Source of the DNA: Paenibacillus kyungheensis
Lineage (GTDB): Bacteria; Bacillota; Bacilli; Paenibacillales; Paenibacillaceae
Direction of reading: 5' to 3'
Assembly: GCF_028606985.1 (NCBI RefSeq)
Contig: NZ_CP117416.1
Coordinates: forward strand, 3,200,001 to 3,264,000
DNA: 64,000 nt
Shown here: piece by piece, positions 17,978 through 29,100 of the stretch
Layout of the letters: each line of letters starts with the position of its first letter
Position numbering within the stretch: position 1 is the stretch's first letter
Made by a program: the position numbers and the translations under genes
The notes under the pieces: generated by a model
Database searches by the model: none
The model's input: the letters and a program-made list of their open reading frames with translations, nothing else
Told to the model about the DNA's origin: nothing

Positions 17978-18808
17978 TTATTCGATACTTTGGACGACAC
18001 GTTCTGCAATTTGTTCATAACCTGTACCATTAGGATGGAAATGATCAGAAGATAAATATTTATTTATATTTTGCTGAAATAGATCAAAGGTAGGAATCAG
18101 CGACATATTAGATTGACTATTAATAATAGTCATTGCTGTCGTATTCCACGTGGTAACCGCTTCATTACCGGGTACACGCAGTTCAGGTAAATCAGAAAAT
18201 GGATTATACAGTCCGAGGTACAAAATATGAGCATCTGGATTAATTTTAGCGATCCGCTCTAATATTTGTTGTAGTGTTTTACTTGCTTTGGGAAGATTAG
18301 CTAGTAGTTGTTGTTGGGTTGGTGCTTGTTGCTGATTATTACCTAGTGCTTCACCGGCGTTAAATAAATCATTAGCACCGATCGATACAAAAATCATATT
18401 CGATTGTTGCAAAACATGTTGTACACCCGGTTGTTCTAGTGAAGATAAAACCGATGCTGTTTTTTGTCCGTTAATGCCTAGATTAGCGATTAATTTAGCA
18501 TCTTTGCCGTCTTTTTGCAGTAAATCTACAGTACGACGAGCAAATCCGCTACCATCATCGTCTCCTGTACCTTTAGCAAGCGAATCGCCCAACACTGTCA
18601 CCCGAAAAGAACCGTCTGCATTAGCGGTGGATGTCGCTGTTTCACTTGTGACAGGATCTGTAGATGCCGTACCTGTATACGTGCTACCTACAGGATGTAA
18701 TACATCAGAAATCGCATAAATAAAGCCGCCAATCAATACAATCGTGGCTATAATAGATGAGATACCTGTGATTCGCCAGATACGCACTGACGATTTGGAT
18801 GATTTCAT
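17978..18808 (-). CDS. Membrane-anchored SGNH/GDSL hydrolase
   Basis: 276 residues from the ATG at 18808, which has CAGGAGG 7 nt upstream; the earlier in-frame ATG at 18874 lacks this. One N-terminal membrane segment (ISSIIATIVLIGGFIYAI) anchors an outside domain. Block I is VTVLGDSLAKGTGDDDG, block III is VSIGANDLF and block V is SSDHFHPNGTGY, giving the Ser-Asp-His catalytic set. It resembles the YxzB/YpmR-type esterases of Bacilli. The substrate is unknown. It leads the operon with the ABC transporter, so envelope lipid or polymer modification is possible. Confidence 0.85.
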   Translation of the reverse strand: MKSSKSSVRIWRITGISSIIATIVLIGGFIYAISDVLHPVGSTYTGTASTDPVTSETATSTANADGSFRVTVLGDSLAKGTGDDDGSGFARRTVDLLQKDGKDAKLIANLGINGQKTASVLSSLEQPGVQHVLQQSNMIFVSIGANDLFNAGEALGNNQQQAPTQQQLLANLPKASKTLQQILERIAKINPDAHILYLGLYNPFSDLPELRVPGNEAVTTWNTTAMTIINSQSNMSLIPTFDLFQQNINKYLSSDHFHPNGTGYEQIAERVVQSIE

Positions 18809-18965
18809 AATTTGTCCTCCTGTGCTGAAAATATGAACAACATCTGCCACTTGGTATGATGACTCGCGGTTCATTATTAAGATAGGTTATCTATCTATTA
18901 TATACAGTACGTACGCAACTTCCAAACAGTTAGAAACTATCACATCGATTTTAATAATAAATATA

Positions 18966-19004
18966 GCAAAAAGAAGATGGTTGAGATTGATCTACCACCT
19001 TCTT
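18966..19004 (-). terminator. Terminator after the DUF1450 gene
   Basis: AAGAAGATGGT pairs with ACCACCTTCTT (one weak pair), with TTTTTGC following on the minus strand. Confidence 0.7.
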
Positions 19005-19030
19005 CATATCTACTTATTTACATTTTAATA

Positions 19031-19303
19031 TTATTGTTTTGCTTTCTTTTTTTCTTTTTTCCCTTTTTTATCATCCGAAGCATGAATCATTTCGACCAAT
19101 TTGGCATACAATAGTTCAGGCGTTTCTTCGCATATAAGCGTTTTTTTACCTACTAAAGCGATCGGTTGTTTACGACAGGATTTACATTCACTCAAGCAAC
19201 TTTTTTGTTTTTGTTTGATATCGGGGAACTCTTTTTTAAGTGCTTTATATACTTGCTTTGTACCTAATTTTTCATTTTTTGTACAATATTTGATCGTTTT
19301 CAT
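19031..19303 (-). CDS. DUF1450 (YuzB-like) small cysteine protein
   Basis: 90 residues. An early KYCTKN and a central SCLSECKSCRKQPIALV give the Cys pattern of DUF1450/YuzB, thioredoxin-like ferredoxin-fold proteins of unknown role. The C-terminal 15 residues are almost all Lys/Glu. GAGGAG lies about 11 nt before the ATG. It is monocistronic between two terminators. Cytosolic; no function is proposed. Confidence 0.75.
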   Translation of the reverse strand: MKTIKYCTKNEKLGTKQVYKALKKEFPDIKQKQKSCLSECKSCRKQPIALVGKKTLICEETPELLYAKLVEMIHASDDKKGKKEKKKAKQ

Positions 19304-19406
19304 CGCTTGTTGTCTCCTCTATGTGTTGCTACATGACGATAATGTACTCTTCTTTACCCTAATCACTATCGTTATGTAACGATTATACTTCTTATAAGTA
19401 TATAAA

Positions 19407-19447
19407 AATACCTGCTTCCTTCTCAAAAAGAAAGGAAACAGGTATTT
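19407..19447 (-). terminator. Terminator after the CAP-domain gene
   Basis: AAATACCTG with CAGGTATTT, and TTCCTT with AAGGAA inside, followed by a T/A-rich tract on the minus strand. Confidence 0.7.
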
Positions 19448-19517
19448 GGGTATTTCTTTTTAAATCTTATCACTCAAAAATCACTATACTGTTCTTTAAT
19501 TTTACTTTTGTCTGATT

Positions 19518-20045
19518 TTATTTTCCTATAAAGTCCTGTACCCATACTCCATTCTGGTATCCTACGCCTATGGCAGTAAAATTGGAACTAAGAATGTTGG
19601 CTTTGTGACCGGAGCTGTTCATCCATGACTTCATAACTTGAGCAGGAGAAGTCTGTCCTTTGGCGATATTCTCCCCAGCGGCACGATAACTGATCCCATA
19701 GGTTTTCATCATTTCAAAAGGGGTTCCGTACGTTGGTGATGTGTGATCAAAATAATTATTTTTGAACATATCGATTGCTTTATCCTGTGCCATCGTTTGG
19801 AGCTTGCTGTCTACAGATAACGCTTTGAGACCTACTTTGGCACGTTCCTGATTCACTAGCTCTACGACTTGGTCTGCAAATGCAGAGGTATCGGCTGTAG
19901 CGCTCTGACTGGCATATAAAGGTTTAGAAGTTGATTTCACATGGTACGTAGCAGCTTGGGCAGGAGCTGCTATCGTTACGGCTACAAGGACTGCTGCGGC
20001 AGCAGTTGAGGTGATACGCTTGAATAAGGTACGTTTATTGTTCAA
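19518..20045 (-). CDS. Secreted CAP-domain protein, YkwD-like
   Basis: 175 residues from the TTG at 20045, which has AAAGGAGG 7 nt upstream; the longer frame from 20141 would start inside a terminator stem. A signal peptide (KRITSTAAAAVLVAVTIAAP, AQA cleavage) precedes a linker and a CAP/SCP domain: FADQVVELVNQERAKVGLKA, DMFKNNYFDHTSPTYG, GENIAKGQTSPAQVMKSWMN SSGHKANIL in sequence, and a terminal IGVGYQNGVWVQDF. The conserved His of FDH and SGH and Glu of GEN are present. In Bacilli these are extracellular proteins of the sporulation or wall context; activity is unknown. Confidence 0.86.
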   Translation of the reverse strand: MNNKRTLFKRITSTAAAAVLVAVTIAAPAQAATYHVKSTSKPLYASQSATADTSAFADQVVELVNQERAKVGLKALSVDSKLQTMAQDKAIDMFKNNYFDHTSPTYGTPFEMMKTYGISYRAAGENIAKGQTSPAQVMKSWMNSSGHKANILSSNFTAIGVGYQNGVWVQDFIGK

Positions 20046-20131
20046 TGGTGTTCCTCCTTTAGATTCAGAATCACCATGTATTTTACCATCTAATGGTATT
20101 TCATTTCCAACTTTGCTCCAAATTCCAAAGC

Positions 20132-20164
20132 AAAAAGGCACCAGAGATAGCTCTGATGCCTTTT
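20132..20164. terminator. Terminator after the GNAT/purT operon
   Basis: AAAAGGCACCAGAG with CTCTGATGCCTTTT, one internal mismatch and a 4-nt loop. Confidence 0.8.
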
Positions 20165-20191
20165 CGAAAGGTGTGGCTGTGTATAGCGGAA

Positions 20192-20647
20192 TTACATTTT
20201 TTTAATGTACCGGCATCCGATCTTCTCATAGCCCATATGTTGATAAAAAGAGCATGAGGATAGACGTTCGTCACGGTTCATTCCTGTTACATAGACAGAG
20301 TGATCTCCAGCTTCATTTGCTTGCTTTTCAGCTTGAGCAATCAATTCACGTCCAATACCTTGACCACGATAATTCGCAGAAATGATTAGACCTGTAATTT
20401 GTGAAGTCTGTTGTCCTGTCTCATATGAAGTCTCACGGTACATAGCGATCATACCGACGACCTGTCCTTCACGTTCTGCAACAAGAGTCAAAAATTGCGG
20501 TTTGCCTTCCAGCGCTTCCATCCGGTCGCGCAGTACACTTTCCGTCATCGGATAACGAAGTTCACGCATTAAAGCAGTTAGAGCTTGAACATCTTTACTT
20601 TCGAATTTACGGACTTCTGCAACAGGCATTAATACACTAGTCGACAT
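20192..20647 (-). CDS. GNAT family N-acetyltransferase
   Basis: 151 residues from the ATG at 20647, which has AGAGGAG 7 nt upstream; the ATG six bases earlier is too close to that site. The acetyl-CoA loop is [18 protein letters not shown] (R-G-Q-G-I-G), with a late [12 protein letters not shown]. It overlaps the 3' end of purT by 11 nt, so both are translated from one message, although no metabolic link is known. The substrate is unknown. Confidence 0.85.
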   Translation of the reverse strand: MSTSVLMPVAEVRKFESKDVQALTALMRELRYPMTESVLRDRMEALEGKPQFLTLVAEREGQVVGMIAMYRETSYETGQQTSQITGLIISANYRGQGIGRELIAQAEKQANEAGDHSVYVTGMNRDERLSSCSFYQHMGYEKIGCRYIKKM

Positions 20648-21824
20648 GTACATACTCCTCTTTTAGCAGAGCTGCCGCTTGCACGGCTCGCTTCCGCGCG
20701 ATTTCCACACTTTCATCCGCACTGAGAGCTACAGCCATTCGGCGACCCGGCTTGGTCTCCGGCTTACCGAATACACGTACTTGCGTACGAGGTAACTTCA
20801 ATGCTTCATCTATTCCGCCAACGACAAAATCTTTGGAAGCTTGTGTTGCTTTGAGTGTCGCTGATGCACCAGGGGTTAACAAGTGAATACTCGGAATCTC
20901 AAAACCAAGAATCGCTCGCACATGCAGAGCAAACTCTGATAAATCTTGAGTAATCATTGTAACCATTCCTGTATCATGCGGTCTTGGCGACACTTCGCTA
21001 AATACAACACCATCCGGGGTTAAAAAGAGTTCGACACCGAACAATCCGTATCCACCCAGACGTTCTGTAATGGTTGCAGCAATACGTTGCGCTTCTTCTA
21101 GCTGTGATGCAGTCATTGGGTGCGGTTGCCACGACTCCACATAGTCTCCATCGCGTTGAATATGACCGATTGGCGGACAAAACAACGTTCCAGAGGCACA
21201 ACGCACCGTAAGCAGTGTAATCTCACTTTCAAAATGAACAAAAGCTTCTACAATAACACGAACTGATTTGCCTCTTGCTCCTTCAAGCGCCGCATCCCAA
21301 CATGCCGAAGCATCTTCAGGTGTACGACATACGCTCTGCCCTTTGCCAGACGAGCTCATAAGCGGCTTTACTACGCAGGGTGTTCCAAGTACTGCAACAG
21401 CCTCTTTCAGTTGCTCCAAATTATCAGCGAATCGGTACGCAGCAGTAGGCAATCCAAGTGTCTCGGATGCCAGACGGCGTATCCCCTCACGATCCATCGT
21501 TAATTGGGCTGCAACTGCGGTAGGCACTACATTGTAGCCTTCTTGCTCTAGTTCTACCAGTACATCTGTCGCAATCGCTTCAATCTCAGGTACAATGTAA
21601 TCCGGTTGTTCACTGATAATGACTTCTCTTAGCTTGTCGCCATCGAGCATATCAATCACATAAGAACGATGAGCAACCTGCATCGCAGGTGCATCCGGAT
21701 AGCGGTCAACAGCAATACATTCAATACCGAGCCGCTGAGCTTCGATCACTACTTCCTTGCCAAGTTCTCCACTCCCAAGCATCAACATCCGTTTCGCTTG
21801 ACGAGAATTTGGGGCCCCCCACAT
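20637..21824 (-). CDS. purT: Formate-dependent phosphoribosylglycinamide formyltransferase
   Basis: 395 residues from the ATG at 21824, near the 392 of E. coli PurT. N-terminal Rossmann-like [20 protein letters not shown] and [12 protein letters not shown], followed by an ATP-grasp core ([40 protein letters not shown] with [10 protein letters not shown] following, all PurT/PurK-typical). It makes formyl-GAR from GAR, formate and ATP, bypassing folate-dependent PurN. GGGAG lies 11 nt upstream, a rather long spacing. Candidate control elements lie upstream at 21927-21973. Confidence 0.92.
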   Translation of the reverse strand: MWGAPNSRQAKRMLMLGSGELGKEVVIEAQRLGIECIAVDRYPDAPAMQVAHRSYVIDMLDGDKLREVIISEQPDYIVPEIEAIATDVLVELEQEGYNVVPTAVAAQLTMDREGIRRLASETLGLPTAAYRFADNLEQLKEAVAVLGTPCVVKPLMSSSGKGQSVCRTPEDASACWDAALEGARGKSVRVIVEAFVHFESEITLLTVRCASGTLFCPPIGHIQRDGDYVESWQPHPMTASQLEEAQRIAATITERLGGYGLFGVELFLTPDGVVFSEVSPRPHDTGMVTMITQDLSEFALHVRAILGFEIPSIHLLTPGASATLKATQASKDFVVGGIDEALKLPRTQVRVFGKPETKPGRRMAVALSADESVEIARKRAVQAAALLKEEYVHVD

Positions 21825-21926
21825 GATAGACAGCACTCCCTTATACACATGTTTTGCACTGCAACCTACATGGTACTGCTTACGTCATTTTGCGTATTGA
21901 ATCTGTTACCATTCAACATTTGCTAG

Positions 21927-21973
21927 CACATTGTAAAATTTCCGACGAATTTCCTTTTAAACTTTACAATGTG
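21927..21973. promoter_or_regulatory. Inverted repeat and PurR-box-like site upstream of purT
   Basis: CACATTGTAAA (21927-21937) and its exact complement at 21963-21973 flank 25 bases that include ATTTCCGACGAAT, 11 of 13 matches to the B. subtilis PurBox. It could be a purine operator, or the terminator of the ABC exporter operon, though no T run follows. Confidence 0.4.
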
Positions 21974-22086
21974 ATGACACTTTCTATTCTCTTACCTAAT
22001 GAGCAAGATTGCAAGTCACTTTACCTAAATTTTTTGACAATTCTCGTATAATTCGTGGTTTCAAAGCTTATTTAAGTCGAAAATTG

Positions 22087-23949
22087 TCACAAAAAGCGGA
22101 ATTGCGCTTCGATTAATCCATTATAAATTCCCTGTTTTTGAATCAATTCTGCATGTGTTCCTTCTTCTTTGATCTGACCATGATCCAAAACAACAATATG
22201 ATCAGCATGACGGATCGTAGATAGACGGTGAGCTACGATAAAAGAAGTTCGTCCTTGAAGCAGTACTTTTAGCGCTTCCTGAATACGTAACTCTGTCTCG
22301 GTATCAATGCTGGCTGTCGCTTCATCCAAAATCAAAATTCTTGGATCAGCAAGTAATGCGCGGGCAAATGATAACAGTTGGCGTTGTCCCATAGAGAGCA
22401 CATTTCCACGTTCTTCGACTTCTGTATCATATCCTTTAGGAAGCTTCTCGATATACGCATGAGCATGTACTGCTCTGGCTGCATTTTCCACTTCTTCATC
22501 GGTTGCATCCAGTCGTCCGAATCGAATATTATCTCTAATCGTGCCTGAGAAAATAAACGTGTCTTGAAGCACAATACTGATCTGTCCACGTAGACTTTCC
22601 AGCGTCACATCGCGGATATCATACCCATCGATCTTAATCGTACCGCTTTTAATATCATAGAATCGACTAATCAGATTAATAATCGTCGATTTACCTGAAC
22701 CGGTATGTCCAACAAGTGCAATAGATTGTCCTGCCGTAACATGTAGATCAATCTCGCGTAGTGCAGGACGATTGGCTACATATTCAAAAGTGACTTTGTC
22801 AAAAACAATATCTCCGTTGATACGTGGTATCGGTTGTGCACCAGGCTTATCAGCGACTGAAGGCTGTTCATCCATAAATTCAAAAATACGTTCAGACGAT
22901 GCCATCGCTACAAGCAATTGATTGTACATGTTGCCCAGACGGTTAATCGGGTCCCAGAAGTTCCCTACATAGCTGGCAAAAGCAACGAGTGTACCGATCA
23001 TAATCTCGCCGCTCGCTATCAAAGTCGCTCCATACCAGAACAAAATCATCGATCCCAGTCCACCGGTAATCTCTATCAATGGCCCAAACGATTGGTTAAG
23101 CGCAGATGCTTTGTCCCACGATTTTTTACTAGAAGCGTTCATATTATCAAAGTATTTCATATTTTCTTTTTCCTGTGTATATGCTTGTGTAACACGAATA
23201 CCTTGAATCGATTCGTTCAAATGCGAATTGATACGTGAGTTTTTCATCCTTACTTCTTGCCATGATAAACGAATAATTTTGCGTAGCTTGGTAGATACGA
23301 AGAACATTAACGGTACGGTTAGCATGACTGCCAGTCCTAATTTCCAATTGATCAACATCAAAATAACGACGATACCGAGCAATTGTACACAGTCGATCAT
23401 GACGTTAACTGCACCGTTAGTAAATAAATCTTGCAAAGAGTTCACATCATTCGTAACCCTTACCAACACAGAACCCGCAGGACGTTTATCAAAAAAGGAA
23501 AACGATAAGCGCTGAATATGACTGAACAGATCGGAACGAAGATCGTAGATCACGCGCTGTCCAATAATATTTGTATATTTGATCCGGTAGGCATTGGCTG
23601 CCCATTGAATCAGGTATAATCCCAATGCTAATGCGGTGAGACCATAGAGTAAGGTTAGACTAGGAGCACCTGTAGCTGGTTGAATAGCTTTGTCAATCGC
23701 TACCCCTGTAATGTAAGGAACAGCTAACTTCGTGACTGTACCTAGCACCATCATTAAGATAATAAAAGGTAATAGTTGCTTGGCATAAGGCTTAATATAA
23801 CCAAATAATCGAGCAAATTGTGACCAGTTAAAGGCTTTATCAATCAGCTCATCATCTTGATAGACAAATCGATCTTCAACACGTGTTATAGATGAAGATG
23901 ATTGCTTTTGTTGTTCTTTCAACGATTCTTTGGCTGAAATATTACTCAT
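22087..23949 (-). CDS. Heterodimeric ABC exporter half, catalytically competent Walker B
   Basis: 620 residues. Six membrane helices (residues about 50-330) are followed by an NBD with Walker A GHTGSGKSTIINL, a signature altered to LSMGQRQLLSFARALL, Walker B ILILDEATASIDTETE (catalytic Glu present), and H-loop VAHRLSTIRHAD. It resembles YfiC of B. subtilis. Its signature is degenerate while its Walker B is intact, the opposite of its partner, as in TM287/288-type heterodimers. It overlaps the partner gene by 8 nt. A multidrug or lipid exporter is likely. Confidence 0.9.
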   Translation of the reverse strand: MSNISAKESLKEQQKQSSSSITRVEDRFVYQDDELIDKAFNWSQFARLFGYIKPYAKQLLPFIILMMVLGTVTKLAVPYITGVAIDKAIQPATGAPSLTLLYGLTALALGLYLIQWAANAYRIKYTNIIGQRVIYDLRSDLFSHIQRLSFSFFDKRPAGSVLVRVTNDVNSLQDLFTNGAVNVMIDCVQLLGIVVILMLINWKLGLAVMLTVPLMFFVSTKLRKIIRLSWQEVRMKNSRINSHLNESIQGIRVTQAYTQEKENMKYFDNMNASSKKSWDKASALNQSFGPLIEITGGLGSMILFWYGATLIASGEIMIGTLVAFASYVGNFWDPINRLGNMYNQLLVAMASSERIFEFMDEQPSVADKPGAQPIPRINGDIVFDKVTFEYVANRPALREIDLHVTAGQSIALVGHTGSGKSTIINLISRFYDIKSGTIKIDGYDIRDVTLESLRGQISIVLQDTFIFSGTIRDNIRFGRLDATDEEVENAARAVHAHAYIEKLPKGYDTEVEERGNVLSMGQRQLLSFARALLADPRILILDEATASIDTETELRIQEALKVLLQGRTSFIVAHRLSTIRHADHIVVLDHGQIKEEGTHAELIQKQGIYNGLIEAQFRFL

Positions 23950-25774
23950 ATGTTCTCACCTGCTCACTATGTGTATCACTAGGGACATCTCTTTGATGCT
24001 CATCATGAGAGAGATACAGATCGTCTGCTGCTTGAAGCCGTTCGATATGATCTGCATACTGAACACGATAAATATCTTGATATGCGCCAGGTACATCGAT
24101 TAATTGTTCATGCTTACCACGTTGTACTACCCGTCCTTCTTCTAGCACTAGAATCTCATCGGCATGTCGTAAAGAAGAAATACGGTGAGCAATAATAAAG
24201 GTGGTTCTGCCTTTCATTACTTCCTGAAATCCAGATTGGATCTCGTGCTCTGTCTCCATATCTACTGCGCTGGTTGCATCATCAAGAATAAGAATTTTGG
24301 GATTTTTAAGTAATGCACGAGCGATAGCAATCCGCTGTTTTTGTCCACCGGATAATCCCATACCTCGTTCTCCTACAAGCGTATCGTATCCTTGAGGGAG
24401 CTCCATAATAAAATCGTGTGCTTTGGCAAGCTTGGACACACGAATAATATCCTCCATTGTTACTTCGTTCATGCCATAAGCGATATTATTTTTAAGCGTA
24501 GAAGAGAATAAGAATGTCTCTTGAAATACCGAAGCAATCTGAGAACGCAAATCTTCAATTCGAATATCTCGGATATCTACTCCGTCTAATTTGATACTTC
24601 CTTCACTCACATTGTATGCGCGCATCAGTAACTGAATAATCGTTGATTTACCTGAACCTGTTCCACCTAATAAGCCAATAACCGAGCCTGGAGGCGCATC
24701 CAAATTAATATCTATAACAGCAGGCAATTGATTACCATAAGTAAATGTCATATGTTCAAATGTAACATGACCTTTCACTTCATGGATGTTCATATGACTG
24801 ATAGTATCTTTATCTTTGACATCTACGCGCTGATACAATATTTCTAAAATTCGTTCGGTAGAGGCTTTGGATTGTGTGTAGTTATTAATATGAAATCCCA
24901 GTCCCCACATGGGCCCGATAATATACCAGATCAGTGTAAAGAAAGCGACCAATTCTCCGAGTGTAAGCGAACCGTTAATCACTAATGTTCCGCCAAATCC
25001 AAGCAAAATCACTATACAGACCGAAGCCAGTAATTCCATCACCGGAAAGTAACGACTCCATAGAGTTGCTGCATGAATCTGATTGGTACGATAGCGTTCA
25101 TTACGAACAGCAAATTTATCCACTTCATGAGGCTCACGAGCAAAAGATTTGACGGTTCGTACACCTGTAATATTTTCTTGAACCGCTGTTGTTAAAGAAC
25201 CCAGAGCAAGTCTCATTTCTTGAAAAGCAGGGTGAATACGGGATTCAAATTTGAGAGCGACAAAGACAAGAAAAGGGATCGATATCAGTGTAACCAGTGT
25301 CAGTTGCCAGTTCATTGAAAACATGACGATCGAACCAAAAATAACCATCATAAACACATTCAATAACTGAGCAAATCCAAAACCGATAAAGTTACGGATT
25401 GCTTCCAGATCACCTGTTAGACGTGACATTAAATCGCCTGTCTTCGCCGTATCATAATAACGGAAGGATAAAAATTGTAGTTTTTCGTAGCAAGCGTTGC
25501 GAAGTCGATATGCAATATAATTACCAAGACGTCCTCCAAAAAAGCCATGTAAAAATTGCATAATTCCTTTCAAAATAGCGACACCAAAAATAGCTAGTGC
25601 TAGCATCGGAACCTGATCAAATCGCCTCAGCTTAATCACATCATCAATCAAAATTCTGAGTAAATTTGGATATACCAGTCCGAGCGCGGTAGCGGTTGCA
25701 AGACATAAAATAGAAAGGTACAAATAACTCCTTTTACTGCGATAGTAGTCATGCAATTGCTTGAGAACGTCCAT
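23942..25774 (-). CDS. Heterodimeric ABC exporter half, degenerate Walker B
   Basis: 610 residues from the ATG at 25774, which has AAAGGGGGAG about 5-8 nt upstream; the longer frame (to 26026) reads an AT-rich leader. Six membrane helices, then an NBD with Walker A GLLGGTGSGKSTIIQLLM, canonical signature LSGGQKQRIAIARALL, and Walker B ILILDDATSAVD in which Asp replaces the catalytic Glu. This makes the non-hydrolysing site typical of heterodimeric exporters; the partner supplies the other site. It resembles YfiB. The 380-bp spacer upstream holds a terminator at 26083-26118 and no gene. Confidence 0.9.
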   Translation of the reverse strand: MDVLKQLHDYYRSKRSYLYLSILCLATATALGLVYPNLLRILIDDVIKLRRFDQVPMLALAIFGVAILKGIMQFLHGFFGGRLGNYIAYRLRNACYEKLQFLSFRYYDTAKTGDLMSRLTGDLEAIRNFIGFGFAQLLNVFMMVIFGSIVMFSMNWQLTLVTLISIPFLVFVALKFESRIHPAFQEMRLALGSLTTAVQENITGVRTVKSFAREPHEVDKFAVRNERYRTNQIHAATLWSRYFPVMELLASVCIVILLGFGGTLVINGSLTLGELVAFFTLIWYIIGPMWGLGFHINNYTQSKASTERILEILYQRVDVKDKDTISHMNIHEVKGHVTFEHMTFTYGNQLPAVIDINLDAPPGSVIGLLGGTGSGKSTIIQLLMRAYNVSEGSIKLDGVDIRDIRIEDLRSQIASVFQETFLFSSTLKNNIAYGMNEVTMEDIIRVSKLAKAHDFIMELPQGYDTLVGERGMGLSGGQKQRIAIARALLKNPKILILDDATSAVDMETEHEIQSGFQEVMKGRTTFIIAHRISSLRHADEILVLEEGRVVQRGKHEQLIDVPGAYQDIYRVQYADHIERLQAADDLYLSHDEHQRDVPSDTHSEQVRTYE

Positions 25775-26082
25775 GTGTCTCCCCCTTTGATTCTCTTGTC
25801 GATTATTAGCATAATGAAGCTTACCACCGTCCTCAAAAGCCCGCAAAGCGGATACATGTTCGTTTATCGTCAATGTCCTTAAATTTATGCCATAATTTAG
25901 ACATAAACCGTTAATTTTAATGAAATAATACAAAATACTACGGTTCACGACCATTTCGTAACAGAAGTCAAGTTTTGTAAACTTGTTTATGCAATTATTT
26001 GGTAAAAGCGTTATCGTTTTAGGCATTTTATTCTGTGTTTATTTTCACAAATATAATAATAAGGAAATTTTATATAGTTAAA

Positions 26083-26118
26083 AAAAGAACGCATGTCTTT
26101 TGACAGTGCGCTCTTTTT
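26083..26118 (-). terminator. Terminator of the dynamin gene
   Basis: AAAGAGCGCA pairs with TGCGTTCTTT on the minus strand, followed by a T run. Confidence 0.75.
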
Positions 26119-26157
26119 ATTTATTATTTAGTTCTGATATGACTTTATAGTCTAACT

Positions 26158-29100
26158 TTACAAATTATAGGCTTGCTTGATTCTTTCTTGATCTTCTGCG
26201 GACACATGATGACTTAATTCATACAAATCACTCGCTAATGCTGACCAACGGTCTGCGCTAACGTCTGTTTGTAACGATGCTTCTGTTCCTTCGACCCATT
26301 CTGCAATTTGACGCTGCATATCGTCAGCTGCTTCTTGTAATCTTTCATTTAGTCCGACAATATAATATTGTGACAAACGTTCACGTTGCTCATCCAACAT
26401 CGTCGCAATCAGCTGATCCAATCGCGCAGATACTTCTTCACGGAATTTCTCACGTCCACCTTGCTCGAAGAAATAGCGAGGATTACGGAACAACGACCAG
26501 AGTGACTTCCAATCCAGTACATCTGCTATTTTCATTTGTGCTAATTCGGGTGTCTGCCATTTCGTTAATTCTGGCTTAGACAACGTCAAACCTGCGGCTG
26601 CCGCTTCTGCTTCACGTCCATACACTTCTAATCGTTCACTTACCACTCGTTCAGAAGCTTTTTCCATACGTAACGTTGTCGCTAGCACTTCTTGTTCTAA
26701 TTCTGTTGATAAACGGCGCAATAGCTCTCGTCCACAAGCGGCAAAATCTGCTTTGAGATCAGGAGATTCACTATTAAGCAGAGATGGATTAAAGATTTCA
26801 GGCATCCAATCTAGCGCCTTCAAGCGTACCCGTTGACGAACATGGAATAACAATTCGCCACTTTCTTCTTGAATTCGTCGATCAGGTTCAGTCTGGAACA
26901 TACGCATAGCGGCGGCATGTGCGGCGGCTCGTTCTTGCACCAATTGTTGCATCCGTTCTACACGATAAGCTTCTCCACGCTTCGCCGCATCTTCCCATGT
27001 GAGTACCGTTTTGCGCACCCGCTCCACTTCGTCATAAGCGGCTTGAATAGCAAGCCCTGCTAATGTCTCATCGGCAAAGCTTGTAAAATGCTGTTGGAAT
27101 TGTCGGAATCCTTCATCATTTCCTTGAATCGCTCTACGACTAGACAATGCATAGATATTAGGTTTGCGAATTCCGGTTGTATTTAACTCATGCACTATAC
27201 GTTCTACTACTTGATTCTTTTCTTCTTCTGAAGAAGCAAGATCAGAAGCATTAACTACAAAGAACATATTGTCTAAAGCAAGACTGCCTTTAACCCGTCC
27301 TAATTGTTCTAACAACTGACGATCTCCATGAGTAAACGCATGATTATAATACGTAACAAATACGAGTGCATCTGCTGATTTCATGTATTCAAAAGTAACT
27401 CCGGTATGACGAGCATTAACAGAATCGGCTCCCGGTGTATCTACCAATACCATCCCTTGAGCTGTTAATTCGCAATGATAATACAGATCAATACGGCGGA
27501 CAAAACAAGATTTGGTTTCTTCGGATACAAATCCTCTAAATTGATCCAGCCCTATTTTCAGTTCTTGTCCAAGCAAAGGTTCTGCTTCTTGCCAGCCTGC
27601 CGCTGCTGCGATCACAAAATTATAATGAGCGCGCGCAGATGGATGAATACGGGCAGGAGATAACGAAGATATCTGTTTACCCCAATCTTGCTCTAACGTC
27701 ATCTCAGGCAATCCTAATAAGCGAAAAGCACCGCTAATATCTTCTTGCATTTCGGTTCTGCTTTTCATAAATACTTGTGCTGTACCATGACCATACTCAC
27801 CTTCAGGTGCCATAATCTGTGTAATAGCAGCTGTCATCGGATGCGGCGAAACAGGAAGAACCGCTTCTCCTAGCAAAGCATTTGCAAAAGACGACTTGCC
27901 TGCACTAAAAGCACCAAATAAAGCAAGCGTGAATTTACCATTTTCCATAACATGTGCACGACGACGCAATTCGGTAGCCGGTAGGCTTAATCCTTTAATA
28001 TGTTCAATCATATCGGACGCTTGACGTAATTGCACAGCCGTTTGTAACAGACGCTCTTTGCGGTGAGAAGATACTGTATTCCCTTTTGCTAATGCTGGTA
28101 CATCATCTGGATTATTGCTTGCGCTTTTATTGAGTATAGAAGCATCTGGTGATTGTTCTGCTGTTGCTTCTTTCTGTACTGTCTGTGGTGCATTGATCTG
28201 ATCTACAGATTGAGCTTCTATAGATTCTTCTTGAATAGCAGGTAGCCATTGTGCTTGAAGTTGTTCACGTGCAGGCAATAACTTACGTACTGCTTGATCG
28301 CTTTGTTCTTTTTGCTGTTCTAACTGCTGTTGATGCATCAAAGATTGATAGCGTTCAGATAATTGATCACGTTCTTGTTGTAATGTATGCTGTTCGGCTT
28401 CTACTTTGGGTTGTAATTGCTCAAATAAACGCTCTATTGCATCCAGTGCAGCACGACGATAAATAGCTACTGTTTTTTCACGTAAGGCACGCGTATAGTT
28501 CAGTACATATTCACCTGATATCGCTACATCTGAGCCTGCGCCTGCTTCAATATCACGTTCTGTGATCTGGGGCAAAGAAGAAGTTAACAATGTTTCTTGT
28601 TCTTCTGTCCATAGCTGTTGCTCCTGACTCCATCCACGCAATAAACCACGTACATGAACATCCAGATTAGCAGCAACTTGCTCACGATAAGCGTTCAAAA
28701 AAGTAGACTTGCGTTGCGCACGTTCTTGCGCTGTTTTGTCTTTTGAAGCGAAAAATCCTTTTTTAAATCCAGGTCGTTCACTTTCCAGATACAGTTGAGC
28801 GAGATCGCGTACAGGTGCAGGCGTAATATTCGCTTGATCGACCAGACGTCCGATTTCCCAGCTCCATGACTTGCGATAATCTTCGATTTTATTTTGCGCT
28901 GTAACGATCTGTTGTTCAAATTGTTCTAATTGAGCATTGAGTTGTTCTACAGTCATATCATCATGCTGTTCATCTTCAGTATCAGACTGCTCTTGTTCAT
29001 GGTTCATTTGCGCTTGTAGCCATTTGGTATGTTCTTCTGCTAATTCCCATATCGCTTGTGACAGGCTATACATCCGTAACGGCTCACGCTCTACAAGCAA

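Noticed and set aside
20046-20141. Longer start of the CAP-domain protein at 20141
   Set aside because: It would begin inside a bidirectional terminator and lacks a ribosome binding site; TTG 20045 follows AAAGGAGG.
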